From Clostridium sp. Ade.TY (lineage in GTDB: Bacteria; Bacillota; Clostridia; Clostridiales; Clostridiaceae), in contig NZ_AVSV01000021.1 of assembly GCF_000498355.1 (NCBI RefSeq), positions 1 through 60,374 of the forward strand: a stretch of DNA of 60,374 nt, read 5' to 3'. The position numbers were made by a program, and so were the translations under genes. Within the stretch, counting starts at the first letter, position 1. Each line of letters begins with the position of its first letter. Under the pieces are notes generated by a model. The model searched no databases. It saw only the letters and a program-made list of their open reading frames with translations, and was not told the DNA's origin. Shown here piece after piece: positions 53,549 to 60,374 of the stretch.

Positions 53549-55456
53549 TTATTTAAAACAATTAACTGATGCATCAGATGGCATTCTCCAGTCACCACGA
53601 GGGCTTAAGGAAATTGTTCCAACTTTTGGTCCATCAGGTAAAGCACTTCTTTTAAATTGTTGAGAGAAAAATCTCCATAAAAATTTATCTAGCCATTTTT
53701 CTATAGTTTCTTTTGAGTATTCATCTTTAAATGCATGTTCAGCCAAGAATAAAATTCTTTCTTTAGATGAGCCATGCTTTATAAAATGATAAAGGAAGAA
53801 ATCATGCAGTTCATAAGGACCTACTATATCTTCAGTTTTTTGTGTTATTTCTCCAGTAGTTTTATCTTTTGGAAGAAGCTCTGGACTAACAGGAGTATTT
53901 AATATATCAATTAAAGTTTCTTTAACCTTTTCAGTTGATTCATTATTTGCAACATAATTTACTAAATATCTAACTAATGTTTTGGGAATTGATGGATTAA
54001 CAGAGTACATTGACATATGGTCTCCATTATATGTACACCATCCAAGGGCAAGTTCTGAAAGATCTCCAGTACCAACTAAAATGGCTCCTTCTTTATTTGC
54101 TAAATCCATAAGTATTTGAGTTCTTTCTCTTGCTTGAACATTTTCATAAGTAACATCATGTATTTCCTTATCGTGACCTATATCTTCAAAATGTTGAAGA
54201 CTAGCATTAACAATATTTATTTCTCTTAAATCACAACCAAGTTCTTTACATAAAGTTAAAGCATTATTATATGTTCTATCTGTAGTACCAAAGCCTGGCA
54301 TTGTAATAGCAATAATATTTTTATTATCAATATTTAAAAGCTTAAATGTTTTAACAATAACAAGTAAAGCAAGTGTTGAATCCAAGCCTCCAGAAATTCC
54401 TATAACTGTTTTATTAGAATTTACATGCTCTAATCTTTTAGCTAAAGCAGCTGATTGTATATTAAATATTTCTTTGCATCTAGCTTCCATTTCAGATTTT
54501 TTTGAAGGAACAAATGGATGTTTATCAATAAATCTATCAAAATATTTATTTTCTGTTGAATCAAAATCAAAATAAATTTTTCTTGCTTTAAATGGAGTAA
54601 ACTTTGAAGAATCTCTAAAACTTAAATTTTTCATTCTTTCTGCTTTTAATCTAAATGTATCTATATCTGCATAAATTACTTCATTTTCTCTTTGAAATCT
54701 TTCATTTTCCTTTAATAAAGTTCCATTTTCACTTATTAATAAATGACCACTAAATAAAAGATCAGTTGTTGATTCAAATACTCCTGCAGAAGAGTATACG
54801 TAAGCACAAATTGAACGAGCACTTTGATTTTTAATTAAGTCTTTTCTGTAATCAGCTTTAGAAACCAATTCATTTGAAGCTGAAAGGTTAAATATTAAAT
54901 TTGCACCTAATAATGAAAGATATGAACTTGGAGGTATAGTTACCCATAAATCTTCACATATTTCGCATCCAAAGCTTATATTATCACAAGTGAAGATAAG
55001 ATCTGTACCAAAAGGTATATCTTGTTGAAAAGGTAAGTTTATAGTTCTATTTGTAATAGAAACACCTTCACTAAACCATCTTTTTTCATAAAATTCACTA
55101 TAGTTTGGTATATATGATTTTGGAACTATTCCAAGAATTTTACCTTTAAATAAGATAACAGCACAATTATAAAGTATACAGTCATCTAAAATTGGAGCAC
55201 CAACTATAGTAATCATATCAGTATTAGAAGTTTCAAGCATTATTTCAACTAAGCCCTTTAAAGCTTCATTTAATAATCTATCTTGAAGAAAAAGATCACC
55301 GCATGAGTATGAAGTTACACTAAGTTCAGGGAAAACTATAGCTTTAGCAGAGTTTTCTTTAGCAATGTTCATGCAATTTATAATTTGACTAACATTATAT
55401 TCAATATCAGCGACTTTAGTCTTTGGACAAGCTGAAGCTATTTTTATAAAATCCAT
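53549..55456 (-). CDS. nadE: glutamine-dependent NAD+ synthetase
   Basis: The 635-residue enzyme makes NAD+ from deamido-NAD. The N-terminal nitrilase-like glutaminase domain (about 1-270) has Glu in FPELS, Lys in the PKSYIP region and the Cys in CEICEDLW. The C-terminal synthase domain (about 330-635) has the SGGLDSTLAL pyrophosphatase loop and NYVANN-type motifs. I start at ATG four codons in (MDFIKIA), nine bases after CGGAG; an earlier ATG directly abuts the ribosome site. Single gene. Confidence 0.96.
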   Translation of the reverse strand: MDFIKIASACPKTKVADIEYNVSQIINCMNIAKENSAKAIVFPELSVTSYSCGDLFLQDRLLNEALKGLVEIMLETSNTDMITIVGAPILDDCILYNCAVILFKGKILGIVPKSYIPNYSEFYEKRWFSEGVSITNRTINLPFQQDIPFGTDLIFTCDNISFGCEICEDLWVTIPPSSYLSLLGANLIFNLSASNELVSKADYRKDLIKNQSARSICAYVYSSAGVFESTTDLLFSGHLLISENGTLLKENERFQRENEVIYADIDTFRLKAERMKNLSFRDSSKFTPFKARKIYFDFDSTENKYFDRFIDKHPFVPSKKSEMEARCKEIFNIQSAALAKRLEHVNSNKTVIGISGGLDSTLALLVIVKTFKLLNIDNKNIIAITMPGFGTTDRTYNNALTLCKELGCDLREINIVNASLQHFEDIGHDKEIHDVTYENVQARERTQILMDLANKEGAILVGTGDLSELALGWCTYNGDHMSMYSVNPSIPKTLVRYLVNYVANNESTEKVKETLIDILNTPVSPELLPKDKTTGEITQKTEDIVGPYELHDFFLYHFIKHGSSKERILFLAEHAFKDEYSKETIEKWLDKFLWRFFSQQFKRSALPDGPKVGTISLSPRGDWRMPSDASVNCFK

Positions 55457-55724
55457 ATTTATCATCTCCGTTATATATTTTATATTTAATATTAGCTTTT
55501 ACTTTACATATAACAATAATAAGATGAAAATATTAGAAAATCAATGAAAACAGAAGAAATGATTTATAAATACACTTTAAATGGTATTAAATAACCTTTA
55601 AAGTGTTTGGGGGTAATTTGAAAAAGTGTAAGTTTAAATATATAATTTAATTATAATTAAATTATATATTTCTAAGGATATTTAATTTAAAAAAGCATAT
55701 AAATTTTAAAAAGGAGGGATATTA
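55457..55724. other. divergent promoter region, nadE / NfeD-SPFH
   Basis: 268 bp, A+T-rich. Includes ACACTTTAAA and its near complement TTTAAAGTGT (55572-55604), a possible operator or hairpin. No gene seen. Confidence 0.35.
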
Positions 55725-56159
55725 ATGGCTTTAACTATATTTTGGATAATAATTGCTGTTGCTATGGTGGGAATAGATTTAGCTACTAGTGCTTTTCTAT
55801 TTTCATGGATAGGACTTGGGGCAATAACAGCTATGTTTTTAAATATCTTCGGCATAAGTTTTTTAATTCAAATAATTATGTTTGGAGTAGTTAGTGTTAT
55901 AGCAATTGGAATTGGATATCCTTGGGCTAAGAAAAAATTTAAAGTTTCTTTAACTAGAACTCAAACTATGGAGGAAAGTTATATTGGCATGAAATTCGAG
56001 GCAGAAAAAAATATAGCAGAAACAGCTATGATAAAAGTTGGGGGAGTTTATTGGTCTGCTATAAATGAAGGTAAAGAAATAAAAAAGGGTGAAAAATTTA
56101 TAATTACAGGTATTGAGGGAAATAAATTTAAAATAAAAGGATTTAAGGAGGAAAAATAA
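55725..56159 (+). CDS. NfeD-like membrane protein
   Basis: The 144-residue protein has three membrane segments (about 3-22, 27-45 and 49-68) and a C-terminal OB-fold (about 80-144; SYIGMKFEAEKNIAETAMIKVGG). NfeD proteins partner with SPFH-domain stomatins to organise membrane microdomains. Its TAA shares one base with the ATG of the SPFH gene, as is usual for this gene pair. AAGGAGGGAT precedes ATG 55725. Confidence 0.9.
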   Translation: MALTIFWIIIAVAMVGIDLATSAFLFSWIGLGAITAMFLNIFGISFLIQIIMFGVVSVIAIGIGYPWAKKKFKVSLTRTQTMEESYIGMKFEAEKNIAETAMIKVGGVYWSAINEGKEIKKGEKFIITGIEGNKFKIKGFKEEK

Positions 56160-57103
56160 TGGCTTTAATAATAGTTTCAATAATAATAGTGTTATTAATA
56201 TTAATAACTATAATATCATCAATTAAAATAGTAAATACAGGTTATTTATATGTAGTAGAAAGATTTGGACAATTTAATAGGGTATTAGAACCAGGATGGC
56301 ATGTTACTATTCCGTTTGCTGATTTTGTAAGAAAGAAGGTTTCTACAAAACAACAAATAATTGATGTACCACCACAAAATGTTATAACTAAAGATAATGT
56401 TAATATTTCAGTAGATAATGTTATTTTCTATAAACTTTTAAATGCAAAAGATGCAGTTTATAATATAGAAGATTTTAAATCAGGTATAATTTATTCAGCA
56501 ACAACAAATATAAGAAATTTAATAGGTAATATGTCATTAGATGAAGTTTTATCAGGAAGAGATAAAATAAATCAAGAATTACTTACTATAATTGATGAAA
56601 TTACTGATGCGTATGGTATTAAAATATTATCAGTAGAAATAAAAAACATAATTCCACCAGCAGAAATCCAAAATGCTATGGAAAAGCAAATGAAGGCTGA
56701 AAGAGATAAGAGAGCTATGATACTTCAAGCTGAAGGTTTAAGACAATCACAAATTGCTAAGGCAGAAGGTGAAAAGCAAGCTAAGATATTACAAGCAGAA
56801 GCAGAGAAAGAAGCTCAAATAAGAAGAGCAGAAGGTTTAAAAGAATCTCAATTATTGGAGGCTGAAGGTAAAGCAAAAGCTATAGAAGAAATAGCAAAAG
56901 CAGAATCAGAAGCTGTTAGAAAAATAAATGCTGCTATTATAGAATCAGGAACTGATGAAAGAGTAATAGCATTAAAACAAGTTGAAGCATTAAAAGAAAT
57001 GGCAACAAATCCAGCAAATAAACTTATATTACCAAATGAGACTTTATCATCACTTGGAAGTATAGCTGCAATAGGAGAAATGTTAAAAGATAGTAATAAT
57101 TAG
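56159..57103 (+). CDS. SPFH/Band 7 membrane-scaffold protein (QmcA/stomatin type)
   Basis: The 314-residue protein has one N-terminal membrane helix (about 3-22), the SPFH domain (about 25-190; YVVERFGQFNRVLEPGWH, the Band 7 signature), and a long Ala/Glu-rich coiled coil (about 185-270; AEGEKQAKILQAEAEKEAQ) that drives oligomerisation. It probably forms large membrane cages with FtsH or NfeD. Overlap of one base with nfeD indicates coupling. AAGGAGGAAAA precedes ATG 56159. Confidence 0.93.
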   Translation: MALIIVSIIIVLLILITIISSIKIVNTGYLYVVERFGQFNRVLEPGWHVTIPFADFVRKKVSTKQQIIDVPPQNVITKDNVNISVDNVIFYKLLNAKDAVYNIEDFKSGIIYSATTNIRNLIGNMSLDEVLSGRDKINQELLTIIDEITDAYGIKILSVEIKNIIPPAEIQNAMEKQMKAERDKRAMILQAEGLRQSQIAKAEGEKQAKILQAEAEKEAQIRRAEGLKESQLLEAEGKAKAIEEIAKAESEAVRKINAAIIESGTDERVIALKQVEALKEMATNPANKLILPNETLSSLGSIAAIGEMLKDSNN

Positions 57104-57143
57104 AATAAAATCCCTAGAAATATGAATTTCTAGGGATTTTATA
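57103..57143 (+). terminator. terminator of the NfeD-SPFH operon
   Basis: AAAATCCCTAGAAAT pairs with ATTTCTAGGGATTTT. Confidence 0.9.
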
Positions 57144-57247
57144 TTAACATTGTGTAAAACTTAGTTAAAGGTTATTGAAAACTTGGGAAATAAAATCATA
57201 AAATGATAATATCTCAAGTTAAGAATATCTTAAGTGAGGAGGATACA

Positions 57248-57580
57248 ATGAGAAAATTTACATTAGTTATGTTTTTAACATTATCTATTGGAATATTAGC
57301 AGGATGTACTGGAGATAATAAGACAAAAGTAGATGTGGCTAAAAATGAAAAAAACAATATAGAAGAAACTGGAAAAGATATATCTTTACAATTAGATTTA
57401 CCAGATACATTAGAAGCTAAAAATGAAATAGATGAAGCTAAAAGAGTATCAAATCAGTATAAAGATATAAAAAAAGAACTAGATAAAGAAAAAGAAAACA
57501 TTAAAAAAGAAGTTAACGATACGGTTGTTGGGCATGCTGAACAAGTTAGCGGAACTTTAAAGGAATTACTTAATAAATAA
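57248..57580 (+). CDS. small lipoprotein of unknown function
   Basis: The 110-residue lipoprotein has a signal peptide ending in LAGC (Cys20). The mature part is very polar and helical, with Glu/Lys/Asp-rich runs (for example DKEKENIKKEVNDTVVGHAEQV). The start is ATG 57248 after GTGAGGAGGAT; the frame extends 15 codons upstream but lacks a ribosome site there. No family recognised. Confidence 0.75.
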   Translation: MRKFTLVMFLTLSIGILAGCTGDNKTKVDVAKNEKNNIEETGKDISLQLDLPDTLEAKNEIDEAKRVSNQYKDIKKELDKEKENIKKEVNDTVVGHAEQVSGTLKELLNK

Positions 57581-57617
57581 CTCCAAGAGTGAAAATTAAC
57601 TCTAGGAGTTAATTTTT
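57578..57617 (+). terminator. lipoprotein gene terminator
   Basis: TAACTCC pairs with GGAGTTA around a long loop with an inner repeat AGAGT/AACTCT, followed by ATTTTTT. Confidence 0.7.
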
Positions 57618-57684
57618 TATATATTGACTTTAATAATTTAGCGTGATAAAGTATTAAATAAATAAAGTGATTTAGGAGGGAAAT

Positions 57685-58494
57685 ATGAGAAAGGTTTTAA
57701 TAGAAATATTTATTTGGATATTAGTAATTTTAAGCGGAATTTTTATAATTAATTTATTAAATCAAGATGATAAAACAGAAGATACAAATAAACTTATAGT
57801 TGGATATGATGATACTTTCGTTCCTATGGGATTTAAAAATGATAAAGGTGTAGTTACAGGGTTCGATGTAGATTTTGCAAAAGCTGTAGGGAAAAAGATA
57901 AATAAGGAAATAGTTTTTCAACCTATAGATTGGACAACTAAAGAAACTGAACTTAGAAATAAAGAGATAGATTTAATATGGAATGGGTACTCTGTTACTA
58001 AGGAGAGAGAAAAACAAGTTGCATTTTCAATTCCTTATATAGGGGATAAGCAAGTAATAATTGTAAGAAGCAATAGTAAGATTGAAAATAAAAATGATTT
58101 AAAAGGTAAAAATGTTGGAGTACAAGCTGCATCAAGTGCATCAGATGCAATTTCAAAGGATAAAAAGTTTTTAAATAGCTTAAATGGTAAAAATTATATA
58201 TCTTATCAATCTAATAATGATGCACTTATGGATTTAGATGCAAAAAGAATTGATGCTGTAGTTGCCGATGAAGTTTTGGCTAGATATTATATGAATGCTA
58301 GAGGAGAAGATAAATATAAAGTTTTAAAAGAAAATTTTGGGGAAGAGGATTTTGCTGTTGGTATTAGAAAAGATGATAAAAAATTACAAGAAGAAATAAA
58401 TAATGGATTAAAAGAAGTAATTAAAGATGGAACAGCAAGTAAAATATCAGAAAAATGGTTTGGAAAAGATATTATATTAAAGGGAGAAATTTAA
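57685..58494 (+). CDS. polar amino-acid ABC transporter substrate-binding protein
   Basis: The 269-residue family-3 binding protein has the typical GYDDTFVPMGF opening and motifs FDVDFAKAVGKKI, WNGYSVTKEREKQVAFSIPY and DAVVADEVLARYYM. No lipobox Cys is present; instead an N-terminal hydrophobic helix (about 5-26) anchors it. The FVPMGF start and polar ligand site suggest cystine, glutamine or a basic amino acid. TTAGGAGGGA precedes ATG 57685. Permease follows 1 bp after the stop. Confidence 0.88.
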   Translation: MRKVLIEIFIWILVILSGIFIINLLNQDDKTEDTNKLIVGYDDTFVPMGFKNDKGVVTGFDVDFAKAVGKKINKEIVFQPIDWTTKETELRNKEIDLIWNGYSVTKEREKQVAFSIPYIGDKQVIIVRSNSKIENKNDLKGKNVGVQAASSASDAISKDKKFLNSLNGKNYISYQSNNDALMDLDAKRIDAVVADEVLARYYMNARGEDKYKVLKENFGEEDFAVGIRKDDKKLQEEINNGLKEVIKDGTASKISEKWFGKDIILKGEI

Positions 58495-58495
58495 G

Positions 58496-59134
58496 ATGAA
58501 TATAGAAGTGTTATTACCACAGTTATTAAATGGATTAAAAATTACATTAAGTATATTTGCTTTAACGGCTCTAATTTCAATTCCTCTTGGAATTTTAATT
58601 TCAATTTTTAGAGTTAAGGCAACAAAGATTAGTAAGTTTATTATAGATATTTATATATTACTTATGAGAGGAACACCACTTCTTTTACAAATTATATTTA
58701 TATTTTTTGGATTACCTTTAGTAGGAATAAGATTTAATAGATTTGATGCAGCTGTTTTTGCTTTTGTTTTAAATTATGCAGCGTATTTTGCGGAAATATT
58801 TAGGGCTGGAATTGAATCAATAGATGAAGGGCAAATTGAAGCAGCAAGTATGCTTGGGCTTTCAGAATTTAATATATATACAAGAATAATATTACCACAA
58901 GCTTTTAAAAGAGTTATACCACCAATTGGAAATGAAATTATAACACTTGTAAAAGATACATCATTGGTTTACATAGTAGGACTTCAAGATATATTAATGG
59001 TAGGGAAAATAGCAACTAATAGGGATGCATCATTAGTTCCACTTTTAGCTGTAGGAATAATATATCTTATTTTAGTTTTAGTATTAACTAATGTATTCAA
59101 GTTATTAGAAAAAAAATATAACTATTACAAGTAA
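58496..59134 (+). CDS. amino-acid ABC transporter permease (HisMQ type)
   Basis: The 212-residue permease has five membrane helices and the EAA motif (SIDEGQIEAASMLGLSEFNIYTRIILPQAFKRVIPP). The LLMRGTPLLLQIIFIFFG signature of the HEQRo/His-Glu-Arg-opine family is intact. Starts one base after the binding-protein stop (TAAG ATG), 12 bp before the ATPase. Complete uptake system. Confidence 0.93.
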   Translation: MNIEVLLPQLLNGLKITLSIFALTALISIPLGILISIFRVKATKISKFIIDIYILLMRGTPLLLQIIFIFFGLPLVGIRFNRFDAAVFAFVLNYAAYFAEIFRAGIESIDEGQIEAASMLGLSEFNIYTRIILPQAFKRVIPPIGNEIITLVKDTSLVYIVGLQDILMVGKIATNRDASLVPLLAVGIIYLILVLVLTNVFKLLEKKYNYYK

Positions 59135-59146
59135 GGAGAGAATTTT

Positions 59147-59809
59147 ATGTTAGATGTTTTAAAAATAAAAAAGAATTTTGGAGATAATAATGTTTTTGAA
59201 GATTTAGATTTAAATATAAAAAAAGGTGAAACTGTCGTTGTAGTTGGAAAGTCTGGAGAAGGAAAAACAACATTATTAAGATGTATAACAGGACTTGAAA
59301 AATGTGATTATGGAAAAATTATTATAAACAATAAAGTGTTCTGTTCTGATGGAAAATATGCAGAAGGTAAATTATTAAAAGAGATAAGAAAAGATATAGG
59401 CGTAGTTTTTCAAAATTTTAATTTATTTCCACATATGACAGTTATGGAAAATATAATTGAGGCTCCTATAAAAGTATTAAAAGTAAATAAAGATGAGGCG
59501 AAAGAAAGAGCACTAAAACTTCTTGAAAAACTATCAATGAAAGGAAAAGAAAACAGTTATCCAAATGAACTTTCAGGTGGACAAAAACAAAGAGTTGCAA
59601 TTGCAAGGGCTTTGGCTATGGAACCTAAAATATTATGCTTTGATGAACCTACATCAGCTTTAGACCCAGAAACAACATTAGAAGTTTCTAATATAATAAA
59701 AAAATTAAATAAAGAAGGAATTTCAATAATGATAATTACCCATGACATAGACTTTGCAAAAGATGTTTCTGATAGAGTTTTGACTATGGATAAAGGAAAA
59801 TTAAAATAA
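59147..59809 (+). CDS. amino-acid ABC transporter ATP-binding protein
   Basis: The 220-residue ATPase has Walker A GKSGEGKTT, Q-loop VFQNFNLFPHMTV, signature LSGGQKQRVAIARALA, Walker B ILCFDEPTSALDP and H-loop THDI. PHMTVMENI is typical of GlnQ/HisP-like polar amino-acid transporters. AAGGAGAGA precedes ATG 59147. Last gene of the three-gene operon. Confidence 0.95.
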   Translation: MLDVLKIKKNFGDNNVFEDLDLNIKKGETVVVVGKSGEGKTTLLRCITGLEKCDYGKIIINNKVFCSDGKYAEGKLLKEIRKDIGVVFQNFNLFPHMTVMENIIEAPIKVLKVNKDEAKERALKLLEKLSMKGKENSYPNELSGGQKQRVAIARALAMEPKILCFDEPTSALDPETTLEVSNIIKKLNKEGISIMIITHDIDFAKDVSDRVLTMDKGKLK

Positions 59810-59920
59810 ATCTGAGTGAAATGATAAGAATTTTCATAAAAACTATTGACTAGGATTGGTTGTTGATATATATTATTAGTAAATAATTATTATTAATTAG
59901 AAAAGAAAGAGGTAGAATTT

Positions 59921-60343
59921 ATGAAAATTAATGTTATATATTACTCATCAACAGGAAATACTAAAAAAATGGCTGAATTAATTGCTAGTGGAGCAAAAGA
60001 GAATGGAGCAGAAGTTAATTTATTTACTATGGATTCAGCATCAGAAAATGAAATTAAAGATTGTGATATAGTTCTTTTAGGCTCACCAGCTATGGGAGCT
60101 GAAAACTTAGAGGAAACAGAAGTTGAACCATTTATTGAATCAATAGAAGGAGAAGTATCAGGAAAGAAAATGATTTTATTTGGTTCATATGGTTGGGGAG
60201 GAGGAGCCTTCATGACTGAGTGGGAAGAAAGAATGGAAGACAACGGGGCAGAACTTTTAGAAAAAAGTATAGTTGTAAAAGGGGAACCAGAAGGAGAAGA
60301 CTTAAATAATTTAGTTGAATTAGGAAGAAAGATCTCAAAATAA
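59921..60343 (+). CDS. flavodoxin
   Basis: The 140-residue flavodoxin binds FMN: the phosphate loop is SSTGNTKKMAE (9-19), with GSPAMGAE and FGSYGWGGG as isoalloxazine loops. It could act as electron carrier in place of ferredoxin, for instance under iron limitation. AAAGAGGTAG precedes ATG 59921. Promoter TTGACT (59846-) with TATATT about 17-18 bp on is plausible. Single gene. Confidence 0.93.
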   Translation: MKINVIYYSSTGNTKKMAELIASGAKENGAEVNLFTMDSASENEIKDCDIVLLGSPAMGAENLEETEVEPFIESIEGEVSGKKMILFGSYGWGGGAFMTEWEERMEDNGAELLEKSIVVKGEPEGEDLNNLVELGRKISK

Positions 60344-60374
60344 TAAATTTAAATTATAAAAATAAAAAATCACT

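Overview
The window is a low-GC (strongly A+T-rich) Firmicute chromosome segment. Gene content, codon use, AGGAGG ribosome sites and U-tract terminators fit Clostridium sensu stricto. Fermentative markers agree: pyruvate formate-lyase with its activase, L-lactate dehydrogenase, and a thioredoxin reductase that appears to be the ferredoxin-dependent clostridial type. I cannot name the species from the sequence. I see no rRNA, tRNA, CRISPR array, transposase or integrase.

Region 1 (1-about 4260) is the lysis end of a prophage or prophage remnant: the tail of a UviB/BhlA-like holin peptide, an LLH-type holin, and an N-acetylmuramoyl-L-alanine amidase endolysin. About 1.5 kb of gene-poor, extremely A+T-rich DNA follows. 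It carries a series of related terminator-like hairpins, a duplicated 18-bp element and a 32-residue hydrophobic peptide gene that looks like a type I toxin. A PH/zinc-ribbon protein gene and two short tandem repeats come next, and the chromosome boundary probably lies there.

Region 2 (4269-18850) is core metabolism: a polysaccharide deacetylase, a TDT-family transporter, and the pyrB-I-C-F-K-D-E operon. The operon is preceded by a complete PyrR-type attenuator (promoter, binding loop, antiterminator, terminator). Then come pflB-pflA, a DnaQ-like exonuclease, ldh and asnA.

Region 3 (18935-27900) holds a membrane-anchored Mrr-like nuclease, birA, an LCP cell-wall ligase with a proline-rich tail, an M50 protease, a Ppx/GppA-HD protein, argS behind a T-box riboswitch, and an AI-2E-family membrane protein.

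Region 4 (27939-38673) contains two separate ferrous-iron uptake loci. One is feoA-feoB-FeoB-associated Cys-rich peptide on the minus strand. The other is a Cys-cluster HTH protein-feoA-feoA-feoB on the plus strand. Each has a 7-1-7 Fur-box-like site. Between them lie a HAD phosphatase, an RNase H-like nuclease, an MBL-fold lipoprotein, PlsC and an uncharacterised 581-residue P-loop protein of the HPr kinase/PEPCK type.

Region 5 (38722-60374) contains an Lrp regulator, a PHP-fold protein that has lost its metal ligands, a gamma-carbonic-anhydrase-like protein, CvfB and a Ca2+ P-type ATPase. A nitrate/sulfonate/taurine-type ABC transporter follows. Next is a trxA-thioredoxin reductase operon with a perfect ATACCCC-N3-GGGGTAT operator. 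The window ends with an alpha/beta hydrolase, a DEAD-box helicase, a deoxynucleoside kinase, nadE, an NfeD-SPFH pair, a polar amino-acid ABC transporter and a flavodoxin.

The most interesting points are the NADPH-motif-less thioredoxin reductase under a CsoR/CstR-like operator, the pseudo-PHP protein, the P-loop protein, and the prophage-adjacent hairpin array with its hydrophobic peptide.
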